Assembly (NCBI GenBank): GCA_022843345.1
Contig: JALHNW010000177.1
Coordinates: forward strand, 1-5,165
Length of the DNA: 5,165 bases
Direction: 5' to 3'
Origin: Rubritepida sp.
GTDB taxonomy: Bacteria > Pseudomonadota > Alphaproteobacteria > Acetobacterales > Acetobacteraceae
Under the pieces are notes generated by a model, which worked only from the letters and a program-made list of their open reading frames with translations, did no database searches and was not told where the DNA came from. Position 1 is the stretch's first letter, and each line of letters begins with the position of its first letter. A program made the translations under genes and the position numbers. Below, piece after piece: positions 1 through 5,165 of the stretch.

Positions 1-245
1 ACGCCGCGCCCATCTTCCGCGAGGTGGCGGCGGCCGCCCTGCGCGACAGCCCGGCCGTGCCCTTCCGCGCCCCCCCCGGCGTGGCGCTGGTGCGGATGAG
101 CGACGAGCGCGGCCGTTCCTACATGGAGGCGTTCCGCCCGGGCACGGAGGACAGCGCGCGCGCGCCCATCGGCGGCATGTCGCCCAGCGGCGCGGCGGCG
201 GAGGCGGCGCGGCAGGTGGACACCGGGCTCGGCGGGCTGTATTGA
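1..245 (+). CDS. mrcA: Penicillin-binding protein 1A, C-terminal end (partial)
   Basis: This is the last 80 residues of a class A penicillin-binding protein, the bifunctional glycosyltransferase/transpeptidase that polymerises and crosslinks peptidoglycan at the outer face of the inner membrane. The reading frame is already open at base 3 and runs to TGA at 243-245, so the gene begins left of the window. The visible part starts with APIFREV, then AVPFRAPPGVALVRM, then EAFRPGTE. A 'PF..P.G..LVR' stretch followed by 'EAF.PGTE' is typical of the C-terminal tail of alphaproteobacterial PBP1A, after the transpeptidase domain. The catalytic SxxK and KTG motifs lie outside the window. The tail ends in a low-complexity Gly/Ala stretch. 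prfB starts 9 bases downstream, and PBP1A-prfB adjacency is familiar in Alphaproteobacteria. The assignment rests on tail motifs and context, so a related class A PBP cannot be excluded. Confidence 0.82.
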   Translation, partial: AAPIFREVAAAALRDSPAVPFRAPPGVALVRMSDERGRSYMEAFRPGTEDSARAPIGGMSPSGAAAEAARQVDTGLGGLY

Positions 246-254
246 CCGCCCGCC

Positions 255-1386
255 ATGCGCGCCGATGCCACCCAATTGCACGAGCAGATCACGGATTCCG
301 TGTCCCTGCTGAGGAGGCATCTTTGACTGGGATGCCGCCAATGCCCGCCTCGCGGAGCTGAACGCCCGCTCCGAGGATCCGGAACTCTGGAACAAGCCCG
401 ACCTCGCGCAATCCGTCATGCGCGAGCGCAACCGCCTGGCCGACCAGATCGAGGGCGTGCGCCGGCTCGAGCAGGGCGTCGCCGACGCGCTGGAGCTGAT
501 CGAGATGGCGGAAGCCGAGGGCGACGCCGCCACCGCCGACGCCGCGGTGGCCGACCTGCGCGCCTACGCCATCGAGTCCAAGCGCCGCGAGATCGAGAGC
601 CTGCTGTCCGGCGAGGCCGACCCGAACGACGCCTGGGTGGAGGTGAACGCCGGCGCCGGCGGCACCGAGGCGCAGGACTGGGCCGAGATGCTGCTGCGCA
701 TGTACATGCGCTGGGCCGAGAAGCGCGGCTACAAGGTCGTGCTCACCGAGCAGTCGGATGGCGAGCAGGCGGGCATCAAGTCCGCCACGCTCCAGGTGTC
801 CGGCCCCAACGCCTATGGCTGGCTGAAGACGGAGAGCGGGGTGCACCGCCTGGTCCGCATCAGCCCCTTCGACGCCGCCAAGCGCCGGCAGACCAGCTTC
901 GCCAGCGTGTATTGCTACCCGGTGATCGACGACAAGATCGAGATCGAGGTGAACCCGGCCGACCTGAAGACGGACACCTTCCGCGCGTCGGGCGCCGGCG
1001 GGCAGCACGTCAACAAGACGGAATCGGGCGTGCGCTTCACGCACATCCCCACCGGCATCGTCGCCGCCTCGACCCAGGACCGCTCGCAGCACCGCAACCG
1101 CGAGATCGCGATGAACATGCTGAAGGCCCGCCTGTACGAGCTGGAGCTGAAGAAGCGCGAGGCGATCAGCGAGGGGATCGAGGCCAGCAAGACCGACATC
1201 GGCTGGGGCCACCAGATCCGCTCCTACGTCCTCCAGCCCTACCAGCTGGTGAAGGACCTGCGGACGGGCACGGAGAAGGGCAACCCCGACGCCGTGCTGG
1301 ATGGCGAGCTGGACGACTTCATGGCCGCGGCGCTGGCGGCGCGCGTGGGCGCGACGCGCAGCGAGGCGAGCGCCAGTGCGGTCTGA
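255..1386 (+). CDS. prfB: Peptide chain release factor 2 (RF2), made by +1 programmed frameshift
   Basis: RF2 recognises UAA and UGA stop codons in the ribosomal A site and triggers peptide release. The zero frame runs from ATG 255 for 23 codons, ending RRHL at CTT 321-323, and meets TGA at 324-326. Skipping T324 resumes at GAC 325 ([13 protein letters not shown]) and continues to TGA 1384-1386. The joined product is 376 residues, close to E. coli RF2 (365). The codon-reading SPF tripeptide is near residues 203-205 (862-870) and the catalytic GGQ near 248-250 (997-1005), within [19 protein letters not shown]. Downstream lie [21 protein letters not shown] and [12 protein letters not shown], all RF family blocks. 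The TGA at 243-245 is in the same frame, so ATG 255 is the earliest usable ATG; it has no clear Shine-Dalgarno. A conceptual translation that ignores the frameshift would wrongly start at ATG 418 and lose the N-terminus. The 3' end overlaps the next gene by 11 bases. Confidence 0.97.
312..327 (+). promoter_or_regulatory. prfB +1 programmed frameshift signal
   Basis: The stretch holds an internal Shine-Dalgarno-like AGGAGG (312-317), a three-base spacer CAT, the slippery codon CTT (321-323), the in-frame stop TGA (324-326) and a following C (327). This is the canonical prfB arrangement, with the same spacing as E. coli AGGGGG-TAT-CTT-TGA-C. In the known mechanism, scarce RF2 makes termination at UGAC slow; pairing of the internal Shine-Dalgarno with 16S rRNA then pushes tRNA-Leu from CUU to UUU, and translation continues at GAC. 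When RF2 is abundant, the ribosome terminates after 23 codons, so RF2 limits its own synthesis. The AGGAGG here pairs with the anti-Shine-Dalgarno better than the E. coli hexamer does. Confidence 0.96.
1363..1370 (+). promoter_or_regulatory. Likely ribosome binding site for the GtrII-like gene, inside prfB
   Basis: GAGG at 1363-1366, within a GAGGCGAG stretch in the last codons of prfB, lies nine bases before GTG 1376. It supports GTG 1376 as the start of the downstream membrane protein rather than ATG 1301, which lies deeper in prfB and would add 25 charged residues that only mirror the prfB sequence. The match is short and could be coincidental, since the bases are also constrained by prfB coding. 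Confidence 0.45.
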
Positions 1387-2833
1387 CGGGACGTCGCGGC
1401 CGATCTTTGATGGCCTGAGGCCTGCGTTCCTGGCCGCACTCGTGGCGCTGATCCTTTCCAAAGGCGTGGCCTTGCTGCCTGGGTTGGCACCCGATGACTA
1501 TGTCAGAATCCTGGAGCACACGCCTGCCAACTTCTTCCTGGCGCAGGGCCGCTTCACCGAGGCACTGGTCTTCTCGCTCGTGCGGCGGTTCGGCCTCAGT
1601 ATCCATGACGTCTGGTGGGCCAGCCTCGCTCTTCTCCTGCCGGTGACGGCGGCCGCCATCGCGGCGGCGGTCCGGCTGGCTGCGCCCGCACCGACGCCGC
1701 TTGCTTGGCTGTGCGTTGCAGCTGGCTTGGCTGGCAGCATGGCCGTAGGGGCGGACATCCTGCTTTTCCGGACTGCCATTCCGGTTCATTCCGTCTGCTG
1801 GCTCGCGTTCTTGGTCTTTCTGACGGCTGCGTATCTGCCATGGTCCTGGCGGCGGCGCACGGCGGCGCAGGCCGTCGCCGTCGCCGTGGCGCTTGGTGGT
1901 TACCAGCCGATGCTGGGGTTGTTCCTGGCCGTCGCATTGGCGGACCTTGCCCGCATTCCGGGCGGATGGCGGGAACGGCTTGCCTCATCGGTGCTGCCCG
2001 CCTTCGTCCTGGGCGTGTGCCTGTACATCTTCATCGCCGTCGGCCTCGGCGTGGTCTTTGGCGTCGGCAGCAACATCAACGACCGCGGGGGTGCGATCAC
2101 GGTTGGCGACCTGCCGGCGCGCGCCGCTCTTCTGATGCGGCACCTGCTCGAACCATTCGGGCAGCGTGACCCGGCGACCGCGGCACTCGCATTCCCGCTG
2201 CTCGCCCTCTTCGTGTCGGCAGTGTTGCTCCTGGCCGCATGGCGCGCCCCTGGTCGTGCGGCATGGGGCGTCGCCATCCTGCTGGCCGTCTCCGGCGCGG
2301 TGCTGTTGCCGTTGATGCTGCTGAAGGTGGTGTGGATGCCGGGGCGGACCATGATCGCGGGCGTGTTCGCGGCCTGCCTCGTCGCGGCCATGCTTGCGGC
2401 GGTCCTGCCCCGGGCGGGCCATGTGCCCCTGCTCGCGTTGGGGGTGCTGGCCAGCGCCGCGCAGGCGGTGGGAAGTTCGCGGATTCTTCTCGACCAGCAG
2501 CGCGCCAACCGGTGGGAAATGGCGCGCGCGGCCGCGATTGCGCAGGACGTGCTGGCTGCCCATGGCGGCCGCCGGCCATCCCTCGTCGTCCTGGTCAACC
2601 ATGGCTGGGAACTCGTCCCGAGGCACCGCCCGAACTGGTACGACAGGAACACCACGTCGCTGGCTATCCCCTACTCCGCCAGCGGCGTTTTCCATGAGGC
2701 GACGGGGATGGTCTGGCAGGTTCGGACTGCGCGGGGGCTTGAGCCGTGCAGGACCAGCCCCGCATGGCCCGAACAGGGTGCGATCCATCCGCGCGCCGAT
2801 GCAACCCTCGTCTGCTTCGGTCCTGGCGATTGA
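1376..2833 (+). CDS. Polytopic membrane protein, GtrII-like glucosyltransferase family (putative)
   Basis: From GTG 1376 the protein has 485 residues. It has a first membrane segment at about 16-36, then a periplasmic-type loop with PDDYVRI (39-45) and QGRF (57-60), followed by many further hydrophobic segments at about 80-102, 109-131, 136-156, 163-190, 206-230, 269-289, 296-318, 326-345 and 349-366. A soluble tail of about 115 residues follows (370-485). A DDY motif after the first helix, a nearby GR, a [10 protein letters not shown] helix (176-185) and a PGRTM segment (322-326) resemble the GtrII/Glucos_trans_II family, whose members add glucose to O-antigen or other surface glycans from a lipid-linked donor at the periplasmic face. 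The usual GtrA and GtrB partners are not visible here. The start overlaps prfB by 11 bases, so translational coupling is plausible. Its first half is locally less GC-rich than its neighbours. It could also be an uncharacterised relative of GT-C type transferases; the membrane topology is far surer than the substrate. Confidence 0.68.
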   Translation: MRSDGTSRPIFDGLRPAFLAALVALILSKGVALLPGLAPDDYVRILEHTPANFFLAQGRFTEALVFSLVRRFGLSIHDVWWASLALLLPVTAAAIAAAVRLAAPAPTPLAWLCVAAGLAGSMAVGADILLFRTAIPVHSVCWLAFLVFLTAAYLPWSWRRRTAAQAVAVAVALGGYQPMLGLFLAVALADLARIPGGWRERLASSVLPAFVLGVCLYIFIAVGLGVVFGVGSNINDRGGAITVGDLPARAALLMRHLLEPFGQRDPATAALAFPLLALFVSAVLLLAAWRAPGRAAWGVAILLAVSGAVLLPLMLLKVVWMPGRTMIAGVFAACLVAAMLAAVLPRAGHVPLLALGVLASAAQAVGSSRILLDQQRANRWEMARAAAIAQDVLAAHGGRRPSLVVLVNHGWELVPRHRPNWYDRNTTSLAIPYSASGVFHEATGMVWQVRTARGLEPCRTSPAWPEQGAIHPRADATLVCFGPGD

Positions 2834-2846
2834 CGGCCTCGGCCCA

Positions 2847-3557
2847 ATGATCTGGCACCCGGCGCCGGCCACGCTCCCGCCGGGCCGGCGCCTCTACGCC
2901 ATCGGCGACGTGCATGGCTGCGCCGACCGCCTGCGCGCCCTGCACGACGCGGTGCGCGACGACCTGCGCGAGCGCCCTTGCGCCGAGGCCACCCTGGTCC
3001 ACCTCGGCGACCTGATAGACCGCGGCCCGGACAGCGCCGGCTGCCTGGAGGCGGCGCGCGGCTTCGGCGCCTGCCCCGCCGTCCACCTGCTGGGCAACCA
3101 CGAGGACACCGCCCTGCTGGCCATCGGCGGCGAGGGCTACGCTTGCGCCGACTGGCTGGAAACCGGCGGGCGGGAGGCGCTGCGCTCCTGGGGCATCACC
3201 GACCTGTCGCGCCGCGCCAACTGGGCCGCCGCCGTGCCGGCCGATGCGCGCGAATTCATGGGCGCCATGGCGCTGTTCCACCAAGCGGGGCCCTACCTAT
3301 TCGTCCATGCCGGCATCCGCCCCGGCGTGGCGCTGAAGCGCCAGGGGCGCGACGACCTGCTGCGCATCCGCCGCGTCTTCCTGGACAGCGAGGCCGACCA
3401 TGGCTGCGTGGTGGTGCACGGCCACACGCCGACGCGCGACCGCCTGCCGGAGATCCGCGCCAACCGCGTGAACCTCGACACCGGCTGCGTCTACGAGGGC
3501 GGCCGGCTGACGTTGGCGGTGTTCGAGGACGCGCGCATCGGCATCCGTCAGGCCTGA
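2847..3557 (+). CDS. PPP-family metallophosphoesterase (serine/threonine phosphatase-like)
   Basis: The 236-residue product carries the full set of PPP metallophosphatase motifs in order: GDVHG (20-24), GDLIDRGPDS (54-63), GNHE (83-86), HAGIRPG (154-160) and HGHTP (191-195). D21, H23, D55, N84, H154 and the histidines at 191-193 are the expected ligands of a two-metal centre, and R59 and H85 the phosphate-handling residues. The length suits small bacterial enzymes related to PrpA/PrpB and phage lambda phosphatase. These dephosphorylate Ser/Thr or Tyr phosphoproteins, and some members (ApaH-like) cleave dinucleoside polyphosphates, so the substrate is open. No signal peptide or membrane segment is seen, so it is probably cytoplasmic. 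ATG 2847 lies 13 bases after the preceding stop and places the first motif at residue 20, the normal distance. The frame is open for some 450 bases upstream, but only as a shadow of the membrane protein gene. No strong Shine-Dalgarno is seen. The 3' end overlaps the convergent isomerase gene by 10 bases. Confidence 0.93.
   Translation: MIWHPAPATLPPGRRLYAIGDVHGCADRLRALHDAVRDDLRERPCAEATLVHLGDLIDRGPDSAGCLEAARGFGACPAVHLLGNHEDTALLAIGGEGYACADWLETGGREALRSWGITDLSRRANWAAAVPADAREFMGAMALFHQAGPYLFVHAGIRPGVALKRQGRDDLLRIRRVFLDSEADHGCVVVHGHTPTRDRLPEIRANRVNLDTGCVYEGGRLTLAVFEDARIGIRQA
3548..3557. other. 10-bp palindrome holding two convergent stop codons
   Basis: TCAGGCCTGA is a perfect inverted repeat. Read on the plus strand its last three bases (3555-3557) are the TGA of the phosphatase gene; read on the minus strand the complement of 3548-3550 is the TGA of the isomerase gene. 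The two coding regions therefore overlap tail to tail by exactly these ten bases. There is no loop or T-tract, so I do not call it a terminator. Confidence 0.9.
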
Positions 3558-4363
3558 GCCAGCAACCGCCGCGCCGCTTCCCGCGCGCGCCGGGCCACCA
3601 CCTCGTAGCCCTCGGCGGCGGCCAGCGCCGTCATCGGCACCTCCAGCGCCACCGGGGTGCCGGGGGGTGCCGCGTCCAGGATGGCGCGGAGCGGGATCTC
3701 GCCCTCGCCGGGCGGCAGGCGCTCGGCGCGGCCGGCGTGCAGCAACGCCTCCGTGTCGTAGGGCGGGCGGCGCGGGGCGTCGCACAGGTGCAGGAAGGGC
3801 AGGCGGGCGGGCGGCAGGGCGCGCAGCGCGGCCAGGGAGGAGCCGGAGCGGTCGAAATGCAGCGCGTCCACCAGGATGCCGACGTCCTCGCGCCCGGTGG
3901 CGGCCACCAGCCGGGCCGCGTCCTCCAGCCCCGGCACCACGGTCCAGGGAAAGAACTCCAGCACGGCGGACAGGCCATGCGCTGCCGCGCGCGCCCCGAA
4001 GGCGGCAAGGTTCGCGGCCAGCCGCGCCAGGTCGGGGTCGTAGGGCGCGCAGATGACGTGGCGCGCGCCGAGCAGGGCCGCGGCCTCCAGGAAGGGTTCC
4101 AGCGCGGCGGCGTCGAAGGCGGGCGACAGGCGCACGAACTCCACGTCCTGCACGCGCAGCCCGGTGTTGCGCAGGGCGGCCAGCGTTTCGCGCCGCAGCG
4201 GCGCGTCGCGGGCCAGGTCGTAGCCGGGCGTCTCCGGCGTCACGGCGATGAGGCGCAGCCCCACGGCGTCGTAGCCGCAGCGCGCGGCCAGGCGGATCAT
4301 CGCCGGGGGCGCCAGGCCCAGCACGGTGAGGTGGGCCAGCGAGACGGTCCTCGGGCCGGCCAT
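3548..4363 (-). CDS. Sugar phosphate isomerase/epimerase-like TIM-barrel protein
   Basis: The 271-residue product looks like a xylose isomerase-like TIM-barrel protein (AP_endonuc_2 / COG1082 superfamily), cytoplasmic metal enzymes that isomerise or epimerise sugars, inositols and related keto compounds. It opens with VSLAHLTVLGLAPPAMIRLA and CGYDAVGLRL (29-38), as expected for the first strand and helix. Candidate metal or catalytic residues at strand ends are E75 (VQDVEFV), E136 (VLEFFPW), D166 and H169 (LVDALHF), H192 (LHLCD) and E241 (ALEVP); a PGEGEIPL loop (218-225) is also typical. ATG 4363 overlaps the TGA of the upstream flavoprotein as TGATG, which fixes the start and suggests coupled translation. 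The frame stays open upstream through the flavoprotein gene, but that part is a shadow. The substrate cannot be read from the sequence; the flavoprotein neighbour hints at a catabolic pathway for a cyclic or keto compound. Confidence 0.9.
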   Translation of the reverse strand: MAGPRTVSLAHLTVLGLAPPAMIRLAARCGYDAVGLRLIAVTPETPGYDLARDAPLRRETLAALRNTGLRVQDVEFVRLSPAFDAAALEPFLEAAALLGARHVICAPYDPDLARLAANLAAFGARAAAHGLSAVLEFFPWTVVPGLEDAARLVAATGREDVGILVDALHFDRSGSSLAALRALPPARLPFLHLCDAPRRPPYDTEALLHAGRAERLPPGEGEIPLRAILDAAPPGTPVALEVPMTALAAAEGYEVVARRAREAARRLLAQA

Positions 4364-4365
4364 CA
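4361..4365 (-). other. TGATG stop-start overlap coupling flavoprotein and isomerase genes
   Basis: On the minus strand the flavoprotein stop TGA (4365-4363) and the isomerase start ATG (4363-4361) share one base. Such overlaps commonly let a terminating ribosome restart on the next gene. The upstream sequence has a G-rich GGCGGGGC stretch within about 15 bases but no clean Shine-Dalgarno, so reinitiation is a reasonable reading. Confidence 0.8.
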
Positions 4366-5165
4366 CGCCAGCCCCGCCGCGTCGCGCCCCGCGATCCAGC
4401 CGAAGGTCATCGCCGGGCCCAGGTTGATGCCGCCCGCCGGGTAGTGCCCGCCCATGATGCTGGCCATGTCGGTGCCCGCGGCCCAGAGGCCGGGGATCGG
4501 GGCACCCCCGCCATCGAGCACCCGCGCGCGCCCGTCCGTCCGCAGCCCGGCGAAGGTGCCGAAGGAGCCGGGGACGACCCGCACCGCCAGGAACGGCCCG
4601 CCCTCCAGCGGCGCCAGCGAGGGGTTGGGCCCGTGCGTGGGGTCCCCCTGGAGGCGGCCATAGGGGGTGGAGCCGCGGCCGAATTCGGTGTCCTCGCCCC
4701 GGCGTGCATCGGCGTTGAAGCGGGCGACCGCCTCCTCCAGCCCCGCGGGGGCGATGCCGCAGCGCTCGGCCAGGGCGCGCAGCGTCGGCGCCTGCACCAC
4801 GTAGCCGGACTTCACCCACGGCCCCAGCGGCAAGGGCGCGGGGCGCGAGATGCCGAGCCCCCAGCGGCGCTGGAAGGCGCGGGTGCAGACCAGCCAGGAT
4901 TCCGGCGCCTCGCCCGGCGGCGTGGCGCGCAGCAGGGCGGTGACGTAGTCGTGGTAGCCCAGCGCCTCGTCGCAGAAGCGCCGCCCGTCGCGCCGCACGG
5001 CGATGATGCCGGGCTTGCCGCGCTCGATGATGTGCGGGAAGCGCCCCTCGCTGCCGTCGGGGAAGCGCACGGGGGAGACGGGGCACAGCGCGGCGGGCGA
5101 GGCCAGGTCGCCGGCCACCTGCGCGCCCAGCGCCTCGGCCAGGCGCAGCCCGTCGCCGGTGGCCT
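4363..5165 (-). CDS. FAD-dependent oxidoreductase (FAD_binding_2 family), C-terminal part (partial)
   Basis: The frame is open to the right edge and gives 266 visible residues, ending at TGA (4365-4363). The visible part starts with ATGDGLRLAEALGA, a conserved block of FAD_binding_2 flavoproteins (fumarate reductase flavoprotein, 3-ketosteroid dehydrogenase and relatives). It continues with IIAVRRDGRRFCDEALGYHDY, then LEEAVARFNADARRGEDTEF, GPFLAVRVVPGSFGTFAGL and RVLDGGGAPIPGLWAAGTD, and ends with MGGHYPAGGINLGPAMTFG, which closes the FAD site. The N-terminal GxGxxG Rossmann motif lies outside the window. The closing HYPAGG keeps a Tyr and a Gly four residues later, a spacing like the catalytic Tyr/Gly pair of ketosteroid dehydrogenases. 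That is suggestive only, because the family oxidises or reduces many enone-type substrates. It is the upstream partner of the TIM-barrel gene, overlapping it by one base. The GTG at 5118 is internal and not a start. Confidence 0.93.
   Translation of the reverse strand, partial: ATGDGLRLAEALGAQVAGDLASPAALCPVSPVRFPDGSEGRFPHIIERGKPGIIAVRRDGRRFCDEALGYHDYVTALLRATPPGEAPESWLVCTRAFQRRWGLGISRPAPLPLGPWVKSGYVVQAPTLRALAERCGIAPAGLEEAVARFNADARRGEDTEFGRGSTPYGRLQGDPTHGPNPSLAPLEGGPFLAVRVVPGSFGTFAGLRTDGRARVLDGGGAPIPGLWAAGTDMASIMGGHYPAGGINLGPAMTFGWIAGRDAAGLA

Noticed and set aside
154..165. Alternating GC run that could form Z-DNA or be a repeat
   Set aside because: It is only 12 bases within the PBP1A coding tail and is expected at this base composition.
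255..326. prfB as a pseudogene broken by an early stop
   Set aside because: The stop sits in a perfect recoding context (AGGAGG, three-base spacer, CTT, TGA, C), and the frame beyond encodes a complete RF2 with intact SPF and GGQ motifs.
289..1461. A 390-residue open frame antisense to prfB
   Set aside because: The product is rich in Arg, Ala, Val, Leu and Gly with no recognisable motif, and it lies opposite the clearly conserved prfB. Long antisense open frames are expected in such GC-rich coding DNA.
2394..2846. N-terminal extension of the phosphatase by about 150 residues
   Set aside because: The extension overlaps the membrane protein gene in another frame and is rich in Arg, Pro, Trp and Ser with no domain. 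ATG 2847 gives the normal distance to the first metallophosphatase motif.
2978..4444. A 488-residue plus-strand open frame crossing the phosphatase and isomerase genes
   Set aside because: It runs through two real genes in the wrong frame and strand and has a low-complexity Arg/Gly/Ala composition without motifs.
4364..5086. Fusion of the isomerase with a 241-residue upstream domain in the same frame
   Set aside because: The upstream part is Arg/Pro/Ala/Gly-rich shadow sequence of the flavoprotein, whose own frame shows continuous family motifs. The TGATG overlap supplies a natural start.

Overview
The window is compact, very GC-rich DNA, with tiny or negative gaps between genes and TGA as the stop of every gene. 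This fits an alphaproteobacterium. The end of a class A penicillin-binding protein followed at once by prfB is an arrangement I know from Alphaproteobacteria, and the overall style suggests Acetobacteraceae/Rhodospirillales. That placement is inference, since no rRNA or marker search could be run.

Layout. On the plus strand: the C-terminal tail of a PBP1A-type peptidoglycan synthase (cut by the left edge, stop at 243-245); prfB for release factor 2 (255-1386), whose complete product needs a +1 programmed frameshift at an internal TGA (324-326); a polytopic membrane protein resembling the GtrII glucosyltransferase family (1376-2833, GTG start overlapping the prfB end); and a PPP-type metallophosphoesterase (2847-3557). 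On the minus strand, converging on the phosphatase: the C-terminal part of an FAD_binding_2 flavoprotein (cut by the right edge, stop at 4363-4365), then a sugar phosphate isomerase/epimerase-like TIM-barrel protein (4363-3548), joined to it by a TGATG stop-start overlap.

How the genes relate. The left part is housekeeping: cell-wall synthesis, then translation termination with its self-regulating frameshift. The two middle genes are probably accessory passengers in the same direction; the membrane protein locally shows lower GC and a codon texture unlike its neighbours. The two minus-strand genes form a tight operon, probably part of a catabolic or cofactor-modifying cluster that continues beyond the right edge.

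The two transcription units meet at a 10-bp palindrome (3548-3557) that holds both stop codons, so nothing is left for an intergenic terminator. I see no RNA genes, insertion sequences, CRISPR arrays or attachment sites, and no gene-free stretch longer than 13 bases. I did not find an undescribed system. The best-supported special feature is the prfB recoding site, which is a known mechanism.
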